This document shows, in pieces, positions 26,262-33,479 of a DNA stretch of 44,215 bases. Positions within the stretch are counted from its first letter, which is position 1. Each line of letters opens with the position of its first letter. Below the pieces are notes generated by a model. That model ran no database searches, had not been told where the DNA came from, and was given only the letters and a program-made list of their open reading frames with translations. The stretch comes from Chloroflexota bacterium (GTDB taxonomy: Bacteria; Chloroflexota; Anaerolineae; Aggregatilineales; Phototrophicaceae). The position numbers and the translations under genes are program-made. The stretch covers positions 1 through 44,215 of the forward strand of contig WTGC01000128.1 of NCBI GenBank assembly GCA_011523705.1. Direction: 5' to 3'.

Positions 26262-27944
26262 CTAGCACTGATCGGCGTTGATGAATTGCTGGAAGATGGA
26301 GCGGTAGATGGCGAATCCTTCGCCGCGGCCGGTGTGGTTGGGGCTGGCGCAATCCGCCGACGCGTGCCACGTGGCAACGACGTCGTTGGCATCCAGGCTG
26401 GAGCCGTCATGGAAGAGCACGCCTTCGCGCAGATGGAAGGTCCAGACCGTGCCGTCTTCTGACACGTCCCAGGTCTCCGCCAGTCCCGGGATGACATCCA
26501 CGCCGCCTTTGGCGAAGTCCAGCAGCGATTCCTGCACTTGATGGCAAGCGCGGAAGGTTTCGCCGTCCCAAGTGTCATTGCAATAGAGCGAAATTGGCTC
26601 GGCGTTCTGCATGTAAATCACGTTGTTATCGTCGGGATCTTCAATGCGCGAGAACTCTTCGGTGCCGTCAAGCACACCGGGATGCACGCCGATCATGCGC
26701 GCTTGCCAGACATCGGCCGAGCCGGCATGGCCGAAGGGCACCCATGGTATTGCCGACGCCATTCCTTCAGCAACCTGCTGGAAGTATTCCATGCGCGCGG
26801 CCGGATCGAGAACCTGGCCCGCGTTAATCAATGGTTCGTAGACCTCGGGATAGGGATCGCCCATTTGGTGCATATTGGGGCCGTGACAGCAAGTCAGGAA
26901 ATTCGAGGCATCGGGGAAATCCGCATGCCAGCCGAGGATGTGCAGCGGCTCATTGCCGGACAACGCCGAGGCGATAAAGGCGCCGGACTCGACCACCTGG
27001 ACATCCGCGACGACGCCAATCGCCATCAACTGCGCCTGGACATCGTTGGCGATAATGCCCGGATTCGGCAAGTAGCCACGCACGACATCGCGCCAGGTCA
27101 AGGTCAAGGCACGGGATTCGCCCGTGCGCCTGTCCACCACCGTATCCAAGGGCAGCGAGAAACCGAGATCCGCAGCCGCCTCTTCCAACAACGCGGCCGC
27201 CGCCGCCTGATCGAAGCCGGGGACGCCGCCTTCACCGACATGGCCAAAAACCGCCGGCGGCACGAAGTCTGGCGTCAAAGGCGAGCCCGGCGGGAAGAAG
27301 TTGTCGACGATGCGCTGGCGGTCGATGCCCATGGCAATGGCTTTGCGCACGCGCACATCATTCAGCGGCTCGAAGAAGTTGCTCATAGCGACGTACACGC
27401 CCGTCAGCGGCGGTATGTCAATGAGGTTAAAATTGGGATCGGCGTCAAAGACCGGGATATCATCGGGATTGGCGAATTTCATGCCGTCGATGGTGCCGGC
27501 GCGCAGCTCGGTCGCGCGGGCGGCCGCTTCCGAATTCCAGCGCAATATGACGGTGTCCTCAATCGAGGGCTCGCCCCAGTAGTCGTCAAAGCGCTCGAAG
27601 ACAATCTCGTTGCCCTGGTCCCAATTGACCAGGCGCAGCGGTCCCGTGCCGATCGCTTTGGTCAGAATATCGCCCTCGCCGCCGGTTGCATCGAGATATT
27701 CGCGAGGATGAATGGACAAGCCCAGGCTGGCCATCTCTTGCGCGAAGATTGCGTCCGGGTTGCAAAGCGTGACGACAACGGTGAGTTCGTCAACCGCTTC
27801 GACCGATTTGAGGTTGCCGCCATAGTCGCAATCCGGCGCGGCGAAGCTCAGCAATTCGTCTTGGCTCGCCGCCGGGGCGATCGTCAAGCCAAGCGTCAAC
27901 AGCAGAAGCACAAGCATTGACAATTTACAGTGATGTCTGTTCAT
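26262..27944 (-). CDS. ABC transporter substrate-binding protein, family 5, circularly permuted
   Basis: A 560-residue secreted protein. Residues 1-27 form a signal peptide (cleavage likely after APAAS, with no lipobox Cys). Strong SD: GGAGG seven bases before ATG. Mature sequence begins at what is normally the middle of an SBP_bac_5 protein: VEAVDELTVVVTL, then IGTGPLRLVNW, FDDYWG, NDVRVRKAIAMGIDRQRIV. The family's usual N-terminal lobe is at the C-terminus: AEPISLY around 448-454, IPGLAETWDVSEDG at 485-498, TFHLREGVLFHDG and DANDVVATW up to about 526. A linker around residues 425-440 joins the old C- and N-termini. It presumably binds an oligopeptide or other solute for the facing permeases. 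See findings. Confidence 0.92.
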   Translation of the reverse strand: MNRHHCKLSMLVLLLLTLGLTIAPAASQDELLSFAAPDCDYGGNLKSVEAVDELTVVVTLCNPDAIFAQEMASLGLSIHPREYLDATGGEGDILTKAIGTGPLRLVNWDQGNEIVFERFDDYWGEPSIEDTVILRWNSEAAARATELRAGTIDGMKFANPDDIPVFDADPNFNLIDIPPLTGVYVAMSNFFEPLNDVRVRKAIAMGIDRQRIVDNFFPPGSPLTPDFVPPAVFGHVGEGGVPGFDQAAAAALLEEAAADLGFSLPLDTVVDRRTGESRALTLTWRDVVRGYLPNPGIIANDVQAQLMAIGVVADVQVVESGAFIASALSGNEPLHILGWHADFPDASNFLTCCHGPNMHQMGDPYPEVYEPLINAGQVLDPAARMEYFQQVAEGMASAIPWVPFGHAGSADVWQARMIGVHPGVLDGTEEFSRIEDPDDNNVIYMQNAEPISLYCNDTWDGETFRACHQVQESLLDFAKGGVDVIPGLAETWDVSEDGTVWTFHLREGVLFHDGSSLDANDVVATWHASADCASPNHTGRGEGFAIYRSIFQQFINADQC

Positions 27945-27980
27945 CGTGTTTCCTCCAAGTCTGCGTGGATAGTCATGCGC

Positions 27981-28020
27981 GTCTTATCGCCTGTCGATAG
28001 ACGAGCATACTCTAGTGTAT
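27981..28020. promoter_or_regulatory. Two operator-like dyads upstream of the substrate-binding-protein gene
   Basis: GTCTTATCG-CCTGT-CGATAGAC (27981-28002; one bulged base) and ATACTCTAGTGTAT (28007-28020; one mismatch pair) lie 37-76 bases before the SBP start, where a promoter or operator is expected. No regulator gene is adjacent. Confidence 0.35.
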
Positions 28021-28119
28021 CGCAATTCAGCGCGGCGACAAAAGCTGAAGCGAAGGCGCCTCGCGTTTTGGCGATGCTTTCTATGGATGCACGTACGGTC
28101 TTAAATCAAATGCGCGGCG

Positions 28120-28878
28120 CTAGAACTCGAATTCGTCAAAGTCGCGGCAGAGATAAACCGGACCATCGTAGGCTTCAGCCGCTTCTTGCACAAGCGGCTC
28201 CGGGTCTTGATTCCAGACTTGGTAGTGGATCAAGCGCAATTCTTTGGCGCGAGCTTGCGCAGCGGCTTCTCCGGCCATGCGCGCGGTGCTGTGGCCCGGC
28301 GGTGGTCCGCCGGCTTCGTGGATGAAGATATCCGCGTCTCTACCTATCTTCAGGGCGTTGGGACAGGGCTCGGTATCGCAGCTGTAAGCGAGGACGTTTC
28401 CGTTGTGCTTATTGGTGATGCGCATGCCAATTGTGGGGATGAAATGCACGACCGGGAAGGATCGAATAGCGAAATCCTTGTTCTCAAATAGCAGCGTGTT
28501 GTCTTGCAGCCCGATTCTCGAAAAGGACACCGGGAAGAAGTTGGGCCAATATTCCCAGCCATACATATCCATCGTCTCTTCAATGCGATTGATGCAATGG
28601 GGAATGCCGTAGAAGCGAATCGGCGCCTTGCGCCCCATCTGCCACATGTGCATCAGCATGTTGGGAACGCCCGCCACATGATCCGAGTGAAAGTGCGTCA
28701 GGATGATGTCTTGCAGTCTGTCATCATCAATGCCGAGCGCCCTAATCTTGTCCAGCGGATTCGAACCGGCATCGACCAGAACCGGGCTGTCCTTTTCGCC
28801 GATGAGCAGAAAATGCGTGTAGTCATGTTGGGCGTTGCTGACCGCGCCTGCCGTCCCCAGAATGATTACCCGCGCCAT
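28120..28878 (-). CDS. RNase Z-like metallo-beta-lactamase-fold hydrolase
   Basis: A 252-residue protein with the ElaC/RNase Z-type metal motif HFHSDH at residues 62-67. Further ligands are the His in VVHFIPT, the Asp in YSCDTEP and the final His in IHYQVW. The GHSTA segment after HEAGG is also typical of this group. It lacks the long flexible exosite arm of tRNase Z, so a phosphodiesterase/arylsulfatase-like role on a small substrate is more likely than tRNA 3' processing. There is no signal peptide. It stands alone, 223 bases downstream of lgt on the same strand. Confidence 0.87.
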   Translation of the reverse strand: MARVIILGTAGAVSNAQHDYTHFLLIGEKDSPVLVDAGSNPLDKIRALGIDDDRLQDIILTHFHSDHVAGVPNMLMHMWQMGRKAPIRFYGIPHCINRIEETMDMYGWEYWPNFFPVSFSRIGLQDNTLLFENKDFAIRSFPVVHFIPTIGMRITNKHNGNVLAYSCDTEPCPNALKIGRDADIFIHEAGGPPPGHSTARMAGEAAAQARAKELRLIHYQVWNQDPEPLVQEAAEAYDGPVYLCRDFDEFEF

Positions 28879-29015
28879 AAAGTCGCCTTCTGCCTTTTTG
28901 ATGAGACCTATCCCAGTATATCAAATCCGCAGCGTCTCATGTACGACAGAGGGACAATAACATAAGTCGTCCCAGATAAACACGCTCTAGCGGGATGCGG
29001 CAGAATCCAGGCATT

Positions 29016-29054
29016 TCGGCGCGCCGAGGATTCGCGGCGCCGTCGCCGCGAATC
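29016..29054. repeat. Perfect palindrome plus 11-base-stem hairpin downstream of lgt
   Basis: TCGGCGCGCCGA (29016-29027) is a perfect 12-base palindrome. It is followed directly by GATTCGCGGCG-CCGT-CGCCGCGAATC (29029-29054), a perfect 11-base stem with a four-base loop. They lie 48-86 bases past the lgt stop. Neither strand has a T-run after the hairpin, so this is not a classical intrinsic terminator, but it could stabilise or stop the lgt mRNA. Confidence 0.65.
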
Positions 29055-29101
29055 AACTTGAGGGCGTGGCGCGAATTCCAGCGCGGGGCGCATGTCTCGC
29101 T

Positions 29102-30193
29102 TCAATCTGATGAATCTCCGATCGCAGCTGAATGCAGCCCTTCCGCCGGGTCTGCCTCGGCAGCCCGCCCTGGCGCAGAAGCCGATCGATGACGATATAT
29201 TAGGAGCACAACGGAAACAACAAATCCGATCAAGGTGATGGTCTGTGAGCTGTTGATACCAGAGTCGCCAATTACCGCGATCTCGACGCGCAGGAACTCA
29301 AGCAGGAAGCGCACAAAAGAATACTGCGCGATATATAGCAGGAGAATGTCCCCGCTTTGCAAACGATCGCGATACTGATGATAAGTGCGCCACAAAACGT
29401 AAAATGCGATCAGGCTCCAAATCGCCTCGTAAGCCCAAATCGGATGGAAGAGCGTATCGATTGGATATTCGATCAAACTTTCAAAGGGCGCCACGCGCGC
29501 GTCTCGCGGGATCTGAATGCCCCAGGGCAGGTTCGTCGGCGAGCCGTAAAGTTCTTGATTGACATAATTGGCGATGCGGCCGATCGCCTGACCAAGCGGG
29601 ATTGAGACGGCGGCAATATCGAGCCAGGGCGCCAAGCTCATGCCCTCGTCCGGGAAGGCGCTCGCCGGGCGCTGATAGCGGAATGAGGGGACATCTTTGC
29701 CGCGGAAGAGGCCAACCAGCTTGTCAGCCAGCCAATTCAGCAATTGCAGCAGCCAGAGCAAGGGCGTCAGAATCGTTGTGAAAAAGCCGATGATGCGGTT
29801 GTGCCAGCGGCTCAGATAAAGGTAGACGCCAAAAGCGGCCCCGATCATGCCGCCAAAGATGCCCAGCCCGCCGGTCCAGATCGCGATCGCGCCGCTCTGG
29901 CGGTCGAAAAAGTTCTCGAGAAACCAGGCGGTATCCTGGCAAACTCCGCCTTCAATGCCACAGCCGGCCACCAGCGAAATCGGCGGAAACAGAATGAACC
30001 AGAGGCGAGCGCCGATGATGCCCGGTATGATCGCCCAGGTTAAGCCGCCCCAAATGTGATCGGAATCGCGCCCGCTGCGCGCCGCCAACATTGACGCGAC
30101 GTAGGCGCCAGCCAGCAAGGCGACCACGACGATGATGCCGTAGTAGCGAATCTGCAGATTCCCGATCACAAGATGAGTTTGTTCAAACTCCAT
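29102..30193 (-). CDS. lgt: Prolipoprotein diacylglyceryl transferase
   Basis: Lgt transfers diacylglycerol from phosphatidylglycerol to the lipobox Cys of prolipoproteins in the cytoplasmic membrane. Family blocks are seen: IRYYGIIVVVALLAG, the GARLWF segment, GGLGIFGGMIG and IGRIANYVNQELYG (residues 205-217), and HPIWAYEAIW. At 363 residues it is longer than the usual 260-300. The extra length is mainly a hydrophobic and charged insertion at about 133-188 and a loop at about 71-100 with two Cys. GAGGTGA lies just before the ATG, and the preceding phosphatidyltransferase stop directly abuts the start (TAAATG), so the pair is co-translated. Confidence 0.95.
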   Translation of the reverse strand: MEFEQTHLVIGNLQIRYYGIIVVVALLAGAYVASMLAARSGRDSDHIWGGLTWAIIPGIIGARLWFILFPPISLVAGCGIEGGVCQDTAWFLENFFDRQSGAIAIWTGGLGIFGGMIGAAFGVYLYLSRWHNRIIGFFTTILTPLLWLLQLLNWLADKLVGLFRGKDVPSFRYQRPASAFPDEGMSLAPWLDIAAVSIPLGQAIGRIANYVNQELYGSPTNLPWGIQIPRDARVAPFESLIEYPIDTLFHPIWAYEAIWSLIAFYVLWRTYHQYRDRLQSGDILLLYIAQYSFVRFLLEFLRVEIAVIGDSGINSSQTITLIGFVVSVVLLIYRHRSASAPGRAAEADPAEGLHSAAIGDSSD

Positions 30194-30811
30194 TTAGTCA
30201 CCTCGGTCTCTCAAAGTGATATACACATACCGCAGCCGCTGCAGCGCGGTCACATTCGTGCCGGCCGCCAGGACGAAGAAGCCGATCTCCAGCGGCGCCA
30301 CGCTCTCAAGCGCGCCCGCCGCGAGCGTCATTATGAGCAGGACAAGCGCTCGCTCCAGCCGGCTGAACCAGCCGACCGTTACACTGACATCGACCCTTGC
30401 GTCATCAGCGCGAGCGCGAATATAGCTCACCAGATAGCTGCCGGTCAGCGCGGCAAGCGTGGCAACGAGCATTTCCATCCGCCCGGACTCGGCAAAATAG
30501 TAACCGAAAGCGGCGAAAATAAAACCGTCAGCATAGCGGTCGAGCGTCGAATCGAGCACCATGCCGAAGGCGCCCTTCCGATCCAGCGCTCGCGCAACCG
30601 CGCCATCAAGAGCGTCGAGCGGCAGGCTCAGCAGAAGCAAGACGCCGCCGGCCAGGAATTCACCACGCGCGATGAAACTAGCGGCCACCCCGACCAGCAG
30701 CAGACCAAGAGCAGAGATCCAGTCGGGTTGAATGCCCAGGCGCGCTACATATCCGGCGCAGAGATCGAGGGGAGCGCGCGTCAGCTTTCGCAGCCTATCG
30801 GTGAGTGTCAT
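30194..30811 (-). CDS. CDP-alcohol phosphatidyltransferase (phosphatidylglycerophosphate synthase-like)
   Basis: A 205-residue membrane protein with about six hydrophobic segments. The family signature D-x2-D-G-x2-A-R-x8-G-x3-D-x3-D is complete: D66, D69, G70, R74, G83, D87 and D91. It condenses a CDP-lipid with an alcohol such as glycerol-3-phosphate or inositol phosphate. Direct coupling to lgt, which uses phosphatidylglycerol, favours a PgsA-like role (inference). The start at 30811 has AGGAG about nine bases upstream; the open frame reaches 30829. Confidence 0.88.
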   Translation of the reverse strand: MTLTDRLRKLTRAPLDLCAGYVARLGIQPDWISALGLLLVGVAASFIARGEFLAGGVLLLLSLPLDALDGAVARALDRKGAFGMVLDSTLDRYADGFIFAAFGYYFAESGRMEMLVATLAALTGSYLVSYIRARADDARVDVSVTVGWFSRLERALVLLIMTLAAGALESVAPLEIGFFVLAAGTNVTALQRLRYVYITLRDRGD

Positions 30812-30837
30812 CGCTTGGTCTCCTGGCATATAGAGGC

Positions 30838-30866
30838 TTGCCAGTATCGTTCCGATTCGCTACACT
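30838..30866 (+). promoter_or_regulatory. Sigma70-type promoter of tRNA-Pro
   Basis: TTGCCA (30838-30843), 17-base spacer, TACACT (30861-30866). The expected start is a few bases before the tRNA. Confidence 0.55.
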
Positions 30867-30880
30867 GGTCGCGCTTTTGT

Positions 30881-30954
30881 CGGGGCGTGGCGCAGCCCGG
30901 TAGCGCGCACCGTTCGGGTCGGTGAGGTCGTGGGTTCAAATCCCGCCGCCCCGA
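30881..30954 (+). tRNA. tRNA-Pro (anticodon CGG)
   Basis: A full cloverleaf: acceptor stem CGGGGCG/CGCCCCG, D arm with AGCCCGGTAGC, anticodon stem CACCG/CGGTG with loop TTCGGGT (anticodon CGG, reading CCG), and T arm GTGGG-TTCAAAT-CCCGC. The discriminator is A, and the CCA end is not encoded (CAG follows). It lies alone between two minus-strand genes, with its own promoter. Confidence 0.95.
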
Positions 30955-30992
30955 CAGCCAGTTGGAGGCGGCAGCATTTTGCAGCTGGCTCA

Positions 30993-32213
30993 TCATAGCG
31001 CGGGCGAGCCTCCTCCGGTCATAAGGGGCAATCGCCGCGCCCAACGCCACAAAATCAAGCCGGGAATCACCGCCAGGCAGGTCAGGATGCCGCCGGACAA
31101 GTTGGGCATCGTGGCGTCCTGCGCGAACATTGCCCCCGCTATGCCAGTGGATGCGATGACGCCCAGGCTCTTCACGGACTGTTGCAATCCCAAGACGCCG
31201 CCTCGCCATTCGCGGCTCACCGTTTTGGTCGCCAAGGACTGCAAAGGCGGCATCAGCAAGCCGTTGCCAATTGCGAAGACGATTACGCTGGCGGTGGCGA
31301 AGCGCGGCTCGCTTGCCAAAGCCAACAGGATCATGGCAAACCCGCGCATCGCCGCCCCCGTCATGACAATCGCTGGATCGCTCAGACGGCGCAAGGCTAA
31401 AGGCAGTAGGACAATTTGGGTCACGAATTGAGCGAAGCCGAAAACCATTAGCATCAACCCGACCCCCAAGGAAACGGCGGCGAAATCGCTGCCAGCGAAC
31501 AACACCTGCTCGGCGAACAGGGCGAAGGTCGCAATCAGTAAGCCAAAGCCAAACTCAGAGATGAAACTGACACTCAGCACGGCCAGCAGCGGTGAATTTG
31601 CCAGCGGGGCGATCGGCTTCAGACGCGCCCCACTCCGACCGCGATTGCGCGCGATATCGTCGGGGCTGAGGGTTTCTTCCAATGTGAGCCAAGTCAGCAC
31701 GACGGTGAGCGTGGCGGCAACGGCGGCGAATACAAAGGGCATCTGGGGACCAAACTCGCTCGCCAAGACGCCACCAATCGCCGGGCCAACGATGAAACCG
31801 AGCCCGAAAGCAGCCATCACATATCCAAGCGCCATCGTTCGCTTCTTCTCCGGCATGATATCGGTGATATAAGCTTGCGCGACCACGATGTTGCCGCCGG
31901 TGACGCCATCGAGCATGCGCGCGATGAATAGTGTTACAGCCGATTGGGCGAAGCCTATCATCGCAAAAGCGATGGCGGTGCCAACCTGGCTCAAGAGCAG
32001 CACCGGCAGGCGACCGCGCCGATCAGACAGCCGGCCTATAAATGGACCGGCAATGAACTGAGCCGCGAAAAACACAGTCAGCAACAAGGTGATGACCTCG
32101 GCATTCATCGCAAATTCATTCTGGGCATAAAGCGGTAAGATTGGGCTGGCCATGGAAGCGCCAACCATCTGCACGAATACGATCAGCAAAATGGTGAACA
32201 GACGACGATCCAT
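30993..32213 (-). CDS. MFS transporter (multidrug/tetracycline-type exporter family)
   Basis: A 406-residue protein with 12 predicted helices. The motif A loop is GRLSDRRGRLPVLL. The helix-5 exporter motif C region reads GYVMAAFGLGFIVGPAIGG, as in DHA1 drug/H+ antiporters. The first helix starts with RRLFTILLIVFVQMVGASM. The substrate is unknown. The ATG at 32213 is preferred; the frame extends to a TTG at 32276 with no ribosome-binding site. It diverges from the histidine phosphatase gene. Confidence 0.9.
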   Translation of the reverse strand: MDRRLFTILLIVFVQMVGASMASPILPLYAQNEFAMNAEVITLLLTVFFAAQFIAGPFIGRLSDRRGRLPVLLLSQVGTAIAFAMIGFAQSAVTLFIARMLDGVTGGNIVVAQAYITDIMPEKKRTMALGYVMAAFGLGFIVGPAIGGVLASEFGPQMPFVFAAVAATLTVVLTWLTLEETLSPDDIARNRGRSGARLKPIAPLANSPLLAVLSVSFISEFGFGLLIATFALFAEQVLFAGSDFAAVSLGVGLMLMVFGFAQFVTQIVLLPLALRRLSDPAIVMTGAAMRGFAMILLALASEPRFATASVIVFAIGNGLLMPPLQSLATKTVSREWRGGVLGLQQSVKSLGVIASTGIAGAMFAQDATMPNLSGGILTCLAVIPGLILWRWARRLPLMTGGGSPAL

Positions 32214-32399
32214 GATTGCGAACTGGCGTTTCAAGTAGACTTGGACCTGATTTATTCCGCCGGGCGATTTTCGCAATGATAGGTCAAAGTCAGAATAATC
32301 GTTAGTGAAAATGACATCGCCGCGTGCTTGAACGAAGTGTACATGAGACAGTGGTAGAATGAAGCGACTGTCTTGTGGCGCGGATCTAGGGAGACCATC

Positions 32400-33014
32400 T
32401 TGACGACTACGCTATACCTCATGCGGCATGGGCACGTGCATAATCCGACTAACATCCTCTACGGACGCCTCCCCGGGTTTCGACTGAGCCAACTGGGGAT
32501 CAAACAGGCGCAGGCGGCCGGCGAGTGGCTGGCTGACAAGCCGATCAAGGCGATTTACAGCAGCCCAATGGAGCGCGCGCGGCAGACGGCGTCGATCGTG
32601 GCGCAGCGGCAGGACGGGCTCGCGCCTCAGATCGACGAGCAAATTCTCGAAGTATTGACGCCTTACGAGGGACGCCCGACCGCGGAACTGGCAGCAGCGG
32701 GCTGGGATCTATATAGCGGCAACGAACCGCCGTATGAATCGCCGGGGATGGTTCTCGAGCGTGTGCTCGACTTCATGGCGCATATCACTTCTGCTCACCT
32801 GGATGAGTCCGTGGTCGCGGTCGCGCATGGCGACATTCTGGTCTTCCCCTGGCTATACGCCCAGGGCGTGGAACCGGATGCGCTGATGAAGGACCGGCTG
32901 GTTGAATACGCGCTGCCGGTGGATTATCCGGCGACAGCCTCGATCATGACTTTCGATTTGGATAGTCCGCCGCGGGAGGCGCTGCCGGCTGTGAGATATG
33001 ACTGCCCGTACTAG
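32400..33014 (+). CDS. Histidine phosphatase family protein (phosphoglycerate mutase-like)
   Basis: A 204-residue protein with the RHG motif LMRHGH. H10 is the phospho-accepting His, and the second His is in VAVAHGDI. The substrate arginine is probably the one in SSPMERARQTA. It removes or moves phosphate on small metabolites or phosphoproteins; the substrate is unknown. The start is a TTG at 32400, six bases after AGGGAGA. The open frame starts earlier but without signals, and homology begins at TTTLYLMRHG. Confidence 0.88.
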   Translation: MTTTLYLMRHGHVHNPTNILYGRLPGFRLSQLGIKQAQAAGEWLADKPIKAIYSSPMERARQTASIVAQRQDGLAPQIDEQILEVLTPYEGRPTAELAAAGWDLYSGNEPPYESPGMVLERVLDFMAHITSAHLDESVVAVAHGDILVFPWLYAQGVEPDALMKDRLVEYALPVDYPATASIMTFDLDSPPREALPAVRYDCPY

Positions 33015-33186
33015 GCCATGGCGCCAAATTAGCGGCGCAGCCGGACTGTGCACCCGTCACATGGACCGATTCGCGCTTCTTCGGCCTTTGGATATATTGC
33101 CTAGCAATTCTGAGATAACCCTCGTAAGATATGCCCAAGCTGTGTAGTCTAATTGACGAAACACCTAAATCGCGCGGAGGATCATC

Positions 33187-33345
33187 ATGGAGAATTTGAG
33201 CATCATCACGCCGAGCTTCCACAAGCAGCGTATGAACGAATTGATGGAAGAAGCGAGGATCGAGCGCTTCTTGAACGAGAGGAAGAACCGCAAAGCCACC
33301 GATTGGATGCAGCGGCGACTTCACCGCAACCGCAAGACTCACTGA
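33187..33345 (+). CDS. 52-residue basic protein of unknown function
   Basis: A short gene with strong expression signals: GGAGG six bases before ATG, and an intrinsic terminator 25 bases after the stop. The product starts MENLSIITPSFHKQRMNELM and ends QRRLHRNRKTH. It is rich in Arg, Lys and His, predicted helical through residues 10-50, with no Cys and no signal peptide. Basic helical character suggests nucleic-acid or ribosome binding, but that is a guess. The family is not recognised. Confidence 0.7.
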   Translation: MENLSIITPSFHKQRMNELMEEARIERFLNERKNRKATDWMQRRLHRNRKTH

Positions 33346-33369
33346 GCGAATTGGCAACCTGAACAGAAG

Positions 33370-33394
33370 AGCCTCGCCGTCGCGGGGCTTTTTT
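33370..33394 (+). terminator. Rho-independent terminator
   Basis: Stem AGCCTCGC/GCGGGGCT (one G-U pair), loop CGTC, then a run of six T. It ends the transcript of the 52-residue protein gene. Confidence 0.85.
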
Positions 33395-33479
33395 CATTTC
33401 AAAGGGGCATCGCCAAATTGCCCGCTTTGCGACTCGGCTCTATAATCGAACTCAGCTTGGCGAATATGGCATTCAATTC

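Noticed and set aside
26538..27920. 460-residue open frame antisense to the binding-protein gene (plus)
   Set aside because: Shadow of a strongly supported gene; low-complexity His/Arg/Gln-rich product with no domain or ribosome-binding site.
28120..28878. tRNase Z (rnz)
   Set aside because: The metal motif fits, but the long exosite arm expected of tRNase Z is missing.
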